A DNA stretch of 64,000 bases from Acanthococcus lagerstroemiae (GCA_031841125.1 CM063114.1:9548001-9612000); one strand, 5' to 3'. Counted from the stretch's first letter, positions 1-11,121 are shown. Notes: a model not told the origin generated them from the letters alone. Numbers and translations are program-made.

Positions 1-1149
1 ATCAGTTGAAGGAGAAAAATGGATTCAATGTTCTGGGTGTCGGCGGTGGGCACATGAGTTATGTGCAGGGATTTCCGAAAACGCAATTAATTTTGTTTGT
101 GAATTATGCTGTGGTCGTTCTTCAAAGTAGGCCAGAAATACAGTTTATTTTTTACTTTTACATGTTTTTCATGAGTTTTTATTTTATTTTCATTTTTATA
201 TGGAAAAATTGTAAAATTTGCAATAAAAATTTTTCAATGAGCCAGGTCTTATTGAAATTTACTGAAAGGAATAGCAACCAGATTTCAACACTATCAGTTT
301 TGACCAAATAATGAGTTGATAAAGAAAACGTGTCAAAGTGAAGTTTCTATAATAAACTTAAACAGATTTTAATGCTAAAAACCTAAGTTTTTCCAGTGTC
401 GGGTATTGGGGTGTCAGTTAATAGAATGATAGCCTCTGGCTGTGTCGGCTATTGATTTAATTTTTCGTTGACCATAAAAAAATTGAATTTTTGAATGAAC
501 TGAAATTAAAAAAAAAAAAAATATCACAAGGTTCTATAATGTAGACATGGTCAGCTGATATAATTTAAAAAGAAAAAAAAGAAAAAAAAAGGACCATGCA
601 ACACAAGAAAGTATTGAAGTAGTTTCTTAGAGTGACGGCTATTGGGTGTTTTACCTTATACCATCGTCGATGGTCGAATATTTTCAGAGCGAGGGTTGAG
701 AAAGACTTTAGTTCGTCTGTCGAATTGCTCATGTTTCAATCTTGCCTTTGCGTGTGCTTCAGTGGCTTATCATAATATCATAATTTTACGTGGTTAAACT
801 TACAAACTATTTATTATAGGTATATCTCAGTTTGAGTGTATGTTTAATAAACCATTATAAACTCCGCTGACCGGAGTCATTGTGAGTTTTTATTTTAGCA
901 TATTTAAGGAAAGTACTCAGGTCACTTATTTCCCCCTTTCGGGAAATTCTTTGAGAAACCTATTCAACATTTGTATTCATCTATTGTGTATAAATATGGC
1001 CTTTTCTCAGTCTGTAGCCTGCAGCAGGTTCCTGAGTTGGGGGCACTTGTCTCCCAATTTGATTTTGATATTGATATTGTTATACATCGATATTTAAAAA
1101 CACCGATATTTTCGAACACTATTTATCAGAGAAGAGAACGGGTTATATC
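1..1149. other. Intergenic AT-rich stretch, no gene seen
   Basis: No homologous coding segment, RNA gene or clear terminal repeat was recognised. Short ORFs here are AT-rich and lack domain signatures. A phrase like GTCGGCTATTG recurs at about 395, 445 and 637 in variant form and could be a degenerate repeat, but I cannot define a unit. Confidence 0.6.
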
Positions 1150-2093
1150 AGCAAGTTGCAGTACAAATGCACCAAGTGCCACAACGTGAAATACATTACA
1201 GACGAGTAGAAACCAAATGCTATGGATGTCATCACGTTGTTAATTGCTGGCACAATTTGCTCGGGAAATGGAGCAACTGCCTTGAAGACAATTACATCGG
1301 CCGCAAATTTACCTCCTCTTTCAAACACTTTATGCTCGAAAGTCAGTATACAGTTGAACGATTGGGAGCGCCTGTCCATCGAAGAAAAATAAAGAAAGCA
1401 GCGGAAGAAGAGTATGCTCTAGCAGCAAGTGAAAACCGAATTACATAAGACGGCTATGCGAAAATAACGGTTGTTGTTGACGGCAGCTGGTGTAAAAGAT
1501 CGTATGGCAAGCAACACAATTCATTAGAAGGATCAGCTGTTATCTTGGGGCACCGAACTAGGAAAGTGTTGTATTTGGCAGTGAAGAACAAGTTTTGAAT
1601 GATTTGTGCTCATGCTGCGAACAAGGAACAAGAGAAGCCTCGTCAATGTCACAAAAATTGGAACTAGAATGCGAACTCCCCTGCTATGGAAACTTCAGGA
1701 ATACGTTTAGGTTTTGAGGACAGTATGGAATCATACAAGTTAATCTACCACGAAGTGATCAGTGATGGTGACAGCAGCGTTTACAAAGCAATTCTCAATG
1801 CAGATCCATATCCAGAACTCCGGGTAAGGAGGATTGAATATTTCAACCATATGTTGCGGAACTACAGCAACCATCTTCAGAAGCTAACAGTGGGAAAACA
1901 TGATGGTAGACCTATACCCAGCATTATGAGGAAAGCGCTGAATCAAAGAAATCTACAGAGGCTGCGTAAAGAGATCCAGTCAGCAGCCAGATACCAAGCA
2001 ACATGTACACTTTCAGCATCCGGCAACAACATGACTCCTGAAGAGGTAATACGATTCTGTAGCCGTCAACTGCAAAAGAACATCATGAATTGA
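1150..2093 (+). pseudogene. Mutator-like transposase domain remnant
   Basis: In the frame through 1470-1600 the translation has ITVVVDGSWCKRSYG, and a later frame through 1690-2090 has VISDGDSSVY and FNHMLRNY. These match the first two acidic blocks of the arthropod Mutator-like transposase family (VVDGxWxKRSYG and DGDSSV). Upstream, two frames contribute: a Cys-x2-Cys segment near 1168 and a glycine-rich GNGATAL stretch near 1268. An in-frame stop occurs at the end of LYLAVKNKF near 1598, and frameshifts lie at about 1206, 1448 and 1660. The role would have been element mobilisation; this copy cannot encode it. Downstream (2101-2290) is a spacer with no domain that I recognise. Confidence 0.65.
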
Positions 2094-2289
2094 CCTAGTC
2101 ATGTATTTGACGAACATCAGTTCTGCAACGAGTATTTCTGCAACCCAGACACAAGACACCAAACGAAACAAATCTTGTTCTAAAAAGGCCGCAAACATTG
2201 GCAACATAACATGCTTCAACCTTATTCAGGAGTATACTCAGGACCTTGCTGATCAAAATTCTGATTTTGTGCTGTTGAGTCACGTAAAT

Positions 2290-3330
2290 CGGTAGCAGCT
2301 GCCTTCACTGGAGGAAAACGAACAAATTATACAGCTTCTGGAGGGTATGTTGGAAGGACTTCTGCTGCAGCCTGCAAATTTAATACAGGACAGCCACTAT
2401 GTGGATTGTGGAAACTTAAGCATGATCGTTCTTCAGAATGCGTCGCTAGCAAGTTTGAAGGACAAGCCCTGCACAGGCGGAACCTGGGAGAATTGAGGAA
2501 GATGATAAAAAAAAGCTATTCAGCTCCAAATTGAAGGCAAATGATGCAGTATTTTATGGCCCAAATGCGGAAAAACCAGATATGGATCAAGAAGCCTTTG
2601 AACGTCAAAAAGAAATATTTTTAGGGAATTTGCAGAACACGGCAGAAAAAATACCGGAATCATTCCCCCTGACAGTATCGTTGATCTTGTTACGCGTCTC
2701 TGTCACAACATAAAAAGAAACCAATACCAGATGTAATCTTCAACAAGTTCTGCGATCAACATAAGGACCAAAGGGTTGTATCGTGTAGTGGTGCCACGGA
2801 GGAGGAAGCCGATTTGTCCGGCAATGGTTTGCCTGAGGAGGAAAAACATAGTCGTGATTTGAACATAAATACGCCCGAAAGAAGGCCAACAGTAAAGCGC
2901 GGACAAATTGTCCACATCAAGAGGAATTTATCGTGTGCCGAAACATTGGGGATAATCCTTAAGGTGGAAACCAATCGAGTATTTGTTGGGGCAGTTGACG
3001 ATGGAAACCATAAGAGATCAAGCTGGACAGGACCTGTGGTACCAACATCGGAAGATTGGACTTACAGCATCAAATTCTGGCCCAGTATACCCACTGAGGC
3101 CGACAACAAACACCTGCAACCATGTGAAAGATATTTGTCATTCAAAGAACTTCAGCACTCTCGTTGCTGAATGCACTGAAAAAGAGCAGTGTGCCATCAA
3201 GGTAATGGAAAAACGGCTGCGAATCAACATTGAGAAGTGCGGTTTGTTCATGCATCCTGATTATGCATTCTTTGGTGCTTTTCTTGACAGAGTGATCAGC
3301 GATCGGGAAGGCAAATTCTCTCGGAAAAAA
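2290..3330 (+). pseudogene. YqaJ-like exonuclease domain remnant, 3' half of the same element
   Basis: A linker (GGKRTNYTASGGYVGRTSAA, from about 2311) is followed by VFYGPNAEKPDMDQEAFERQ (about 2548) and, after frame changes, by HRKIGLTASNSG (about 3040), CIHSK/VKDICHSKNF-like residues and GLFMHPDYAFFGAFLDRVIS (3242-3300). The order R..LTASN.G, VK.I, E..A, GLF and G..LD is that of the YqaJ/lambda-exonuclease-like nuclease fold found in many insect repeat proteins. Stops and frameshifts near 2713 and 2985 break it. Whether it was fused to the transposase or encoded separately cannot be told from this decayed copy. Confidence 0.6.
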
Positions 3331-3360
3331 GGTGATAAAGTGACCAATTTCATTAAATAA

Positions 3361-4249
3361 GTGACCGAAAAGTGATTACAAAATCACCATAATTCCCATA
3401 TATTCGACTAAAAATTATTCTCATTCTGACTTTATGTAATCTTCGGCTCTCATGTCTTAAAAAAAACATACATCACAAGTTAAACGTGAAGTTGAGAATG
3501 ATCCTGCTGATTTTAAATCTTCGACGGAGTACTTGATTTCTATTGCTGATAGTATTTTTGAAAACATTCCAGAGCAAGAACAAGTTACACACGTGCATTG
3601 TGATGCTGCGCATGCATCTCTTCAGGGTTGCGTTTTATATGATACACCCTCTAGTATGCGCGTACTGTGTAGTACCACATCATATTATATGTATTGTCTG
3701 ATAGAAATTTTGTATCGTGTTCACTAATAATCAGCTATTACCTATTATTTTTCAAATTTTTATGAAGACATCTGCGTCAATAAGTGCTATAATTTTTTAA
3801 ACTGACTTGTATTTGTTCATAATGAGTCTTTGTTCTAAAAATACAAGTATTACCTTAATAAAGTTGATTAAGAGGCCGCTACATCACTAAATAATTACGT
3901 AATATGTACTTACAAGCCCCTTAATAAAAGTTTTTTGATTGATTGAAAGTTGATTAATGTCTGTGGCATGGAATTGGACAATCATGCCATCATGCATGAA
4001 CAACTGTCATCATAAAAACTTTGAGGAATTTCCATTTATTTTTCTATTAGAATATGCCGAGGAGTCAGAAAGCGACGCGCCCACACAGCGCTCCAGTCCT
4101 CAGTGGATGGAGGTACAGACTATAAACGTGTGACGTTCATTCCTGTATTAGTCGCCCATCTCTATCAGTAATCTACAAGGCGATCCCATCTACAACTAGG
4201 TTATCTATGGCAGTACAGCAGACTGAGAAAGTCTGGTACGTTCCCCTGT
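3361..4249. other. No assignable gene; short ORF remnant at 3533-3727
   Basis: The stretch carries a 64-codon open frame at 3533-3727 (ISIADSIFENIPEQEQVTHV near its start) that I do not recognise, plus AT-rich non-coding DNA. It lies between two repeat copies and is probably repeat-derived. Confidence 0.4.
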
Positions 4250-5150
4250 TGGCATGAGCACCATATATATTTCGAAAAATTGTCAAACATTATTTATGTG
4301 AAGTTTGCTAAAATAGAGCAAGATCAGGATATCTGTTTGCCACCTCACATCATAACCGTCTATAAACAACATCTGAATCAACTATATCCCGAACAGATTT
4401 ATGAAGTCCTCACCTACCATGAATACTGTTTTTCGAATTTCTATCCCCGTCGCACGCCAATCTTGCTGTACCATTATCACACCGAAAGCTTAGGCAAATC
4501 AAAACCAGCTGTCATGCCATCTCACTTATGGGACAGCGAGAGTAAGAAGTATACTATTACAATTTCAATTTAGTTTTTCTCCCTACATAACATATAAAAT
4601 ATTTAATTATATGTTGCAGAGATAACATCTGCATCCCAAGATATAGTCAACAAACTCCATACTGCTTAGACATTCGACGTTAGCATTGATCGCCTTTCTT
4701 TTTGGAAACTGGCAGTGTATATGTACATGTCTTTCGAAGTATGAGTTCGAAATACAAGAAACAGTTCCTTTTAATCTGATGGACAATCAACTAGAATACA
4801 ACTATAAATTTCCATACTGCCCAGAATTCATTTTTAAGATCATTTATCGCAATAGCCGACCAGACCAATTGAGACAGACAGCTGACTCATTTAAGTAAGG
4901 TATACCGAAAGTACTACAACAATCTCCAGTTAATCCTGCAAGGACACAGTGTGATTTTGAATTCGAAGATTAAGATCCATCAGCGAGACCGATTTCCCCG
5001 AATTGCTGTCTCTAGCGAAGTCGTTCATGCTACTCCAGAAAGATCCGAATCCGCACTCTTGACGTTTACCGATATCCCACTTCCTCTCGTATCTGCAACG
5101 GAGACTATTATGAGTGGAGGCCTCGTACTTATGTTACTGCGACTGTAGAA
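4250..5150 (+). pseudogene. Unassigned decayed coding remnants
   Basis: Three consecutive open segments on the plus strand (about 4262-4573, 4686-4898 and 4951-5148) have protein-like composition with Tyr, Pro and Leu runs such as NIIYVKFAKIEQDQDICLPP and LEYNYKFPYCPEFIFKI. They are separated by stops and frame changes, and I do not recognise the family. Their position directly upstream of a truncated repeat copy (5191) suggests another dead mobile element rather than a host gene. The function is unknown. Confidence 0.35.
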
Positions 5151-5190
5151 GTACGTTTTACTTTTCGAATATTATTTCCATTAATACACA

Positions 5191-5584
5191 ACATGCTTCA
5201 ACCTTATTCAGGCGTATACTCAGGACCTTGCGGATCGAAATTCTGATATTGTGCAAATGAGAACCAACAACATCGCTGAGTCATATAGGTAACTCGGTAG
5301 TAGCTGCCTTCATTGGAGGAAAACGAACAAATTATACAACCCGTGGAGGTTATGTTGGAAGGACTTCCGCTGCAGCCTGCAAATTCAATACAAGACGGCC
5401 GCTATGTGGATTGTGAAAACTGAAGTATGGTCGTTCTCCAGAATGCTTCACTAGCTTTGAAGGACAAGCCCTGCAAATGTGGAAACTTGGAGGATCGAGG
5501 AAGATTGTTCGAAAAAGCTGTTCAACTCCAAATCGAAGGCAAATGATGCAGTATTTTATGGACCGAATGCGGAGAAAACAGATA
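5191..5584 (+). mobile_element. Mutator/YqaJ element copy 2, left part
   Basis: From ACATGCTTCAACCTTATTCAGG onward this closely matches 2211-2580 of copy 1, including the GGAGGAAAACGAACAAATTA and GCAAATGATGCAGTATTTTATGG-type stretches. It is truncated upstream of 5191 and interrupted at 5584 by the Harbinger element. The remainder resumes at 8912. Confidence 0.85.
5582..5584. repeat. Target-site duplication of Harbinger element, left (ATA)
   Basis: ATA precedes the left terminus and is repeated at 8912-8914 after the right terminus. The uninterrupted paralog at about 2578-2583 reads CAGATATGG, so the empty site is known from this same window. Three-base duplications are typical of PIF/Harbinger elements. 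Confidence 0.85.
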
Positions 5585-5753
5585 GTGGGATCGCACACAT
5601 AAGCAATAAGCAACTAGCAATAAAGTGATGGCAATATCACTCGGCAATATCGCTTAGGAAAGTGCGCATACTGGAGCAATATGTTGCCGGTGATGTGCGC
5701 AACTCGTCGTCGGCGTTAAGTATCATCAGTACTACAGTTTCCTTGCGAACGAA

Positions 5754-8305
5754 ATGTCCTCAGATGAAGAAGTGTGTATTATGTATTGGTGGTTGAAGCA
5801 GCAGAGAAATCGACGAAAAAGGTGAAGTTGTTGGAAGCGTCCTTGTCCCAGCAATCTTATGGTCCATAGTGCTTATGTTTGCGCCGCCGAAATGATTTTA
5901 CACGATTCAGAATTTCAAAATTGTTATAGAATGTCCCCAGAGACATTTAAATTACTGGTGACGTACGTTGGACCAGCCATTCAGAGAGAAGACACAAATT
6001 GGCGTGAGTCAGTTGGCGTGCAAGGTGTCTACAAGAATGGAAAAATATAAATTCCTGACTTTTTCCAAACTTTTTTTTTCTCTTCTTTAAACCTTTACAG
6101 TATAGACAGTATATACTTATGTTTATACTACTAGACGCTATGGTTAGAATGAACTGAAATTTGAAGTTGATTTTTGGGTGAAAGCATTAGGAAGGTGTTC
6201 ACAGATATACCTTATAAACAAACAAAGCGATGAACTAAGTTATGATTATATTTTTTCAAGTGTTTCATTCTGTAAAACTTTACCAATGAGATGAAAAATT
6301 CCAAACTTCTTAAAAATATTGCTGAATTTCCTGACTATTTACAAACTTCCTGACCTACTTTTCAAATTCCTGTCTTTTTCCAAACTTTCCAAATTTTCCA
6401 AACCTGTAGACACCTTGGCGTGGAAGAAAGACTCCTGATAACTTTAAAGTAAGTCTGTATTTGGAATAGAAATCAATAATACTTAAACATTAAGGACTAG
6501 AATACGTATTCGAGTAGTTTACTGGACTGAAATAGCCAGTTTGGGAACCAGAGCTGAAATAGTCAGTTTGGGAATCAAGAGGACTCTTGGAAAGGAGGGG
6601 TAGATGAATCAAATGGCATCAAAGAAGGACCAGGGCAAGTAAATGCAATTTGAGTATCGTGCTGTGAAGGACCTGACGGAGAGGGTGTCATAGGTGAGAG
6701 AATATTTACGTTTGAGGATGAATATGAGCTTATGTCTGAGGAGAGAGGACGTGGCGGTGTTACAATCTTATCAATTAAAAGAAGAACTTCTCGTTTGAAC
6801 GACCGTTTCCGTGAAGCATCCATGGAGTTTACATCTGGCAGTATACTTCTGAAAAAAGCCATGTCTGGATCTTCATGCAAATCCTTCTTCCTCTTCATGT
6901 ACTCGATGAAGCATTTATCTACATCACTCACAGGCGTTGCTGCAGCAGCTCGTTTTCGACGTGTGGTGTCATTCCGAATTTTCTGGACAGACTCAAGCCT
7001 TGCAGTAGGGATTAGTGGAGTAGACTGACTGCTCGGTACACCACCAGTGGAAGCTGTAGTTTCCGCCTCTGGTTCAGCCGGTTCATCCTCACTGTCTGAG
7101 TGACTGTGCTGGTTATCGTCAGTGTTTTGCGCACTCATACTTGCAATATTATTGGCCTGTGGACTCGGCAAGTTTCCATATTGAGTGTGCGTGGATTTAA
7201 CATAGGGCAATATAAATTTCATTACATCTTTCAGGTAATAGTCTTTCATATTCTTCTTTCTACCACTGCCCGATGGTGGTTTTTGAAGACTGCGAGAGAA
7301 AGCCGTTCTTAAATTCTTCCATTTATCTTTAGCCGCAGCAACTGTAGAAAAAAATGGGGGAAATGTATAATTATGTACATCTAATTTTTATTTTATTTTT
7401 ATTTTTTTTCAAGACACTTTGCCACAGGATTGAGTTTTAAGTCATTAACTCATGAATTTCATCGCGGAGATACTACAATAGGGAAAATTGTATATGAATG
7501 TTCGACAGCTATTTGGCAAGAAGTGCAACCATTGTACATGCCTGTACCCACAGAAGAAGTGTGGAAGTCAATAGCGGACCGATCTTACGAGCTGTGGGAT
7601 CTACCTCATTGCATAGGGAATATCGATGGGAAACATATACGCATTGCAAAACCGCCTCACTCTGGCTCAGAGTATTTTAACTACAAGTCGTACTTTTCAA
7701 TCGTATTACTAGCATGTTCTGATGCAGATGGTATCTTTACGACCATAGATGTGGGCGAACCAGGGCGATTCAGTGACGGTGCTGTATTTCGAACTTCGAC
7801 TCTGGGACGTTTATTAGATCAATCGCAGCTGAATATTCCTGTACCAGTACCCATGCCAAATGACAATACTGACTTCCCATTTTTTTTCGCAGCAGACGAA
7901 GCGTTTCCTCTCAAAACTAATGTTATGCGACCGTACCCGCAAAGAGTGCTTGATAATCCGAAGAGAATTTTTAATGGTCGCTTATCACGGTCTCGTCAGA
8001 ATGTTGAATGTTCTTTTGGAATGTTCACTGCAAAATTTCAACTACTTGCAAGACCTATGCGCTGTCGTGTACGCTCAGGAATAGCTATAATTAAAGCTAT
8101 TTGTGTATTGCACAACTTCATTAGAATGCGCGAAGGTAAATTTGCAACTCCACGACTACCAAAAGAACGTCACTATACATCAGACTCTGTACCATGTGGG
8201 AACACAATACAGCCCGCAAACGCTCAAGCGATTCGCGATCATCTTAAAGGATATTTCCTTGATAACCAAAATGCTGTTCCGTGGCAAGATCGTTTTCGTG
8301 TATAA
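5754..8305 (+). pseudogene. Harbinger (HARBI1-like) transposase, interrupted
   Basis: DDE nuclease that cuts and reinserts the element. Exon 1 begins at ATG 5754 (MSSDEEVC...), contains HDSEFQNCYRMSPETFKLL and LITL typical of the N-terminal helical region, and ends at donor GTAAGT (6449). Exon 2 starts after TCAAG at 7414 and runs to 8305 (stop). It carries IGNIDGKHIRI (first Asp), GRFSDGAVFR (second Asp) and RQNVECSFGMF (Glu), plus CVLHNFIRM near the end. Two lesions exist: an in-frame TGA at 5823 and a 397-bp MITE at 6021-6417. Removing the MITE joins SVGV to EERLLITL in frame, so the exon was intact when it was hit. Exon 2 is fully open (297 codons). Not expected to give an active transposase. 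Confidence 0.9.
6021..6417. mobile_element. 397-bp MITE inserted in Harbinger transposase exon 1
   Basis: Perfect 13-bp terminal inverted repeat CAAGGTGTCTACA (6021-6033) / TGTAGACACCTTG (6405-6417). GCGTG flanks both sides (6016-6020, 6418-6422); if the right end is read three bases shorter, the duplication becomes the 8-bp TTGGCGTG. The interior repeats phrases like AATTCCTGAC and TTTTCCAAAC. There is no coding capacity. The CAAGG end and possible 8-bp duplication fit hAT-type elements. Confidence 0.85.
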
Positions 8306-8557
8306 TTAGTATTTGAAATAGATTATAAAACTGTACGTCTACTTCATGCATATAATTACTTCATTATAGATCTATACTACCGTATGTGTATAAAATTCTA
8401 TAGTACAAACATACCTGTAATTTGCGTCTCGTGCTACCGCCGTCCATGCTTTATCCAAATCGGTTTTCTTACTATGTTTGGGGTCTCTAAAATCCCAAAT
8501 AGCCGGCTCTTTCTCAATCTCCTGCACAAATCTCACAGTAGCCTCTTCCGTCGCCAT
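6575..8557 (-). CDS. MADF-domain DNA-binding protein of the Harbinger element
   Basis: Second protein of the transposon, expected to bind the element's ends and help the transposase enter the nucleus and find its target. Exon 1 (8557 down to 8415) starts MATEEATVRFVQEIEKEPAI and continues to LDKAWTAVARDANY, the first half of a MADF/Myb-like domain, ending at donor GTATGT. Exon 2 (7341 down to 6575) supplies AAAKDKWKNLRTAFSRSL and MKFILPYVK, the rest of the domain. It then gives an acidic and Ser/Thr-rich tail with a BESS-like segment (MAFFRSILPDVNSMD; KRSFKREVLLLIDKI). The exon phases do not join exactly by one base, so either there is a single-base deletion or I have misplaced a junction. 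Otherwise open. Confidence 0.75.
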
Positions 8558-8911
8558 GATTACAAATAATGAACAAAAACGGGTCAAGAATAAACACGAA
8601 AAAACGAATCAAGAGAATCAGCACTGCAATGTACCACGACAGACACAATACAAAGATTTTGGTGCATGCACGTGCTCGAGTGTTCGATCAGCTGACCGCA
8701 GAATCACGTTTATCGACGGCAATATATCACCAAGCGATCGCAGAACATATCGCTCGGTGATAATATTGCCGTGATATACAAACATTCGACATCGCGTTGC
8801 TCCAGTGTGCGATATCCTGTACATATGAATCTGTTTTGTTCATGAGGGATATGTTGCTTTATTGCTAGGTGATATAGCAACAGGCGATATTGCTTCAGTG
8901 TGCGATCCCGC

Positions 8912-9256
8912 ATATGGATTAAGACGCCTTCGAACGTCGAAAATAAATATTTTGAAGAATTTGCAGAAAACGGCAGAATAAATACAGAAGATAGAAGCTG
9001 AAACCAGAGATCAAGCTGGACAGGACCTGTATTACCGACATTGGAAGATTCGACTTACAGCATCGACTTTTGGCCCAGTGTACTCACTGAAGCCGACAAC
9101 AAACACCAGCAACTAGTGAAAGATATTTGTGATTCAAAGAACTTCAGCACTCACACTACTGAATGGGGCATTGAAAAAGAGCAGTGTGCTATCAAGGAAA
9201 TTGAAAGTAAAAGCCACCTCCTCCTTCCCGTCTGTGGGGATAAATTCCTGGTTTGA
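8912..9256 (+). mobile_element. Mutator/YqaJ element copy 2, right part
   Basis: Resumes exactly where 5584 stopped: ATATGGATTAAGACGCC matches ATATGGATCAAGAAGCC at 2579 in copy 1. It continues with a YqaJ-like remnant (TYSIDFWPSVLTEADNKHQQ, about 9053; VKDICDSKNF), missing several hundred bases present in copy 1. Degenerate and non-coding. Confidence 0.8.
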
Positions 9257-9772
9257 AAATGAATTCCTCTAGGCGTTTTGTGCGTGATGAAAAATTACGG
9301 TGGGTTTGGTGTTACGTTTTGAAGACACTGTATGGACAATTCCAACGAATGGAAATAAACGGATTGCAGGATCTGTACATATATTGCACGAATCGGTCTG
9401 CTTGCCGAAAGTGAGTAAAATAGCCTTGCGCTACTGAGCGCATTTGTCATGGCTTGGATGACACTAACCAAAAAGTTAAATGGTTGAAGAGATTTGATAA
9501 ACCGACAGATCAATTTTTACTACCTTTTATAATGCTATTGTGGGACAGGACAACTCTGGTTCTGATTCCAATTAAGAAGGTTTTTATTGGAGTTTTTTTT
9601 TTTTGCAACGTTCAATTTAAAAATTTATTCTTCTTTATTTGAATTTTCCTTGCGATAATACTTCAAACATGTATTAGTTTTAGATAGGCTCATATTATAA
9701 TGTTCTAGTTTTTAATTTCAAAATTTATGAAACAACTGATGCTGAAGGAAGGTGAACACATTTAATGTAATT
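9257..9772. other. Non-coding gap
   Basis: Nothing recognisable. The 9454-9642 open frame is short and ends in a T-rich run; I do not support it as a gene. Confidence 0.5.
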
Positions 9773-10255
9773 TAGCAAGATTCAGAAACTCAAAGATGAA
9801 ATCATTGGTTTGCGAGCAGAAAACGGGTTGCTGAGAAGTCAATACCAGACCAAGAAGAATGAAGCTGGGAAACTGAAAGAACAATTCGTAAGTTCTACTT
9901 TGAAAAGCTTTACGTACAGCTGATAATGTACGGCGAAAACTTGAAAGCAGTATTCTCTGTGTGATGTCTTTACTTGATTCAGAATTTGAAAATAAACTGA
10001 TTTTCAGCGATGAAGCCACATTCCATGTTAGTCGACATGTGAACCACAGTAACTGCAACTGCATTATTTAGGGCTCAGGAAACCCAACCAAAATTCCAGA
10101 GCACGTCAGAGACTCCCCTTAAGTCAACGTGTCGCAGTAACTCCTGATGGAATTGTCGGCCCGTATTTTTATGGAGGAACGAGCGTGAACAACGCAAAAT
10201 ACTTGGAAATGATTGACGAATTCTTTATTCCGAACCTTTCTATACTTGTCGTAGG
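9773..10255 (+). pseudogene. mariner/Tc1-type (DDE_3) transposase fragment
   Basis: The frame near 10002 gives LIFSDEATFHVSRHVNHSN, the second catalytic-Asp block of the DDE_3 transposases common in insects. After a frameshift near 10070, TPDGIVGPYFYGG and NAKYLEMIDEFFIPNL follow (10140-10245), the usual next blocks. The upstream stretch 9773-9900 encodes a coiled-coil-like KIQKLKDEIIGLRAENGLL that may or may not belong. The N-terminus and the last third are missing; a LINE ORF begins within about 15 bp of the break. Dead copy. Confidence 0.7.
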
Positions 10256-10266
10256 CGCGGTAAAGG

Positions 10267-11121
10267 ATGGAGAAGAAAATTGAGAGTATCTTGGCGATCG
10301 TGTCGGAAACACGGGATAAAGTGGACGCGCTATACCAGCGGCTAGAGGGTGTAGAGGTAAAACAAAAATAAATCGTAGAAGAGTTAGATCAAATTCGCGA
10401 AGAAAACTGCGAGCTATATACCCGTATAGATCAGTTGAAGCAATACAGTAGGAAGACGAATTTAATTATACGCGGAGTCCCAATGCAAAATGAAGAAAAC
10501 ATACGGGAAACGACTCGGAACCTAGCGGATAAGCTAAAAGTACCTTTCGATGATGGTAATGTCGCGGCGATTCACCGGCTACCTGGATACAAGTCAAACA
10601 AGGTACCGCCTATAATAATACGTTTTGTAAACTATGAATCGAAGACGCAATGGATTAAGGCGTCGAAAGGCGAAAAACTGGATAGTCGGGTGCTGTTTCC
10701 CAATATCACCAACCCAACGAGCATATACTGCGACGAACATCTTACCAGCAGAAATAAAACCTTGCTGAACAAAGCTAAAGCTTTGAAACGCGATGGGCTA
10801 ATTAAGTTCGCTTGGTCCAAGGATGGTGTAATAAAAATACACGAATCGGAAGAAAGCGCAGTCATTGGGATACGCGACGAGTCGCAGCTGGACAAGTTTT
10901 GGAGCGAATGCAGAGCTCATAACAGTCATAATGCCGAAGCGTCACAGGTAACCACAAATTCAACCAGCGAAGAGTCGAGCAATCGGAAGAAACGTACGAT
11001 AACAGAGCGTAGCCCTAATACCCTGGGAGATTCGATCATTCAAACAGGAACGAACACTCCTAAACGTGTAAATTATGTTCAAAAACCATTATCGTCGTTA
11101 GTAATAATAAGTAGTTTGTAA
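10267..11121 (+). pseudogene. LINE ORF1 (coiled coil plus RRM-like), one in-frame stop
   Basis: From ATG 10267 the frame reads a heptad-rich segment (SILAIVSETRDKVDALYQRL), hits TAA at 10369, then continues openly to 11121. The rest has QYSRKTNLIIRGVPMQNEEN, AAIHRLPG, PPIIIRFVNYESK and LTSRNKTLLNKAKALKRDG. This is the order of an L1-type ORF1 protein: coiled coil, RRM-like domain (I/LIIRGV), then a basic C-terminal domain with LP and LFP-like blocks. Such proteins coat the LINE RNA. No reverse transcriptase follows directly. The RTE-like LINE at 15.7 kb may be a different element, because RTE elements usually lack this ORF1. Confidence 0.7.

Larger units (their letters stand above)
1150..3360 (+). 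mobile_element. Decayed element with Mutator-like transposase and YqaJ-type nuclease domains (copy 1)
   Basis: One direction of coding remnants runs from a Cys-pair segment (YKCTKCHN, about 1160) through a Mutator-like transposase domain (1470-2060) to a YqaJ-like nuclease domain (2530-3330). The frame changes several times and stops interrupt it, so it is dead. A second copy of its 3' half lies at 5191-5584 plus 8912-9256, which shows it is an interspersed repeat rather than a single-copy gene. Termini were not found. The domain calls rest on motif recognition and need a profile search. Confidence 0.65.
5585..8911 (+). mobile_element. PIF/Harbinger DNA transposon, 3.3 kb, two genes
   Basis: The left end GTGGGATCGCACAC (5585-5598) and right end GTGTGCGATCCCGC (8898-8911) form a 14-bp terminal inverted repeat with one mismatch. 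ATA is duplicated on both sides. Inside are a Harbinger DDE transposase on the plus strand and a MADF-type DNA-binding protein on the minus strand, the usual two-protein set of this superfamily. Subterminal DNA at both ends is rich in GATATTGC/GCAATATC words (5605-5690 and 8712-8896), probable binding sites. The copy is structurally complete, but its transposase is broken by a stop and by a MITE insertion. Confidence 0.93.
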
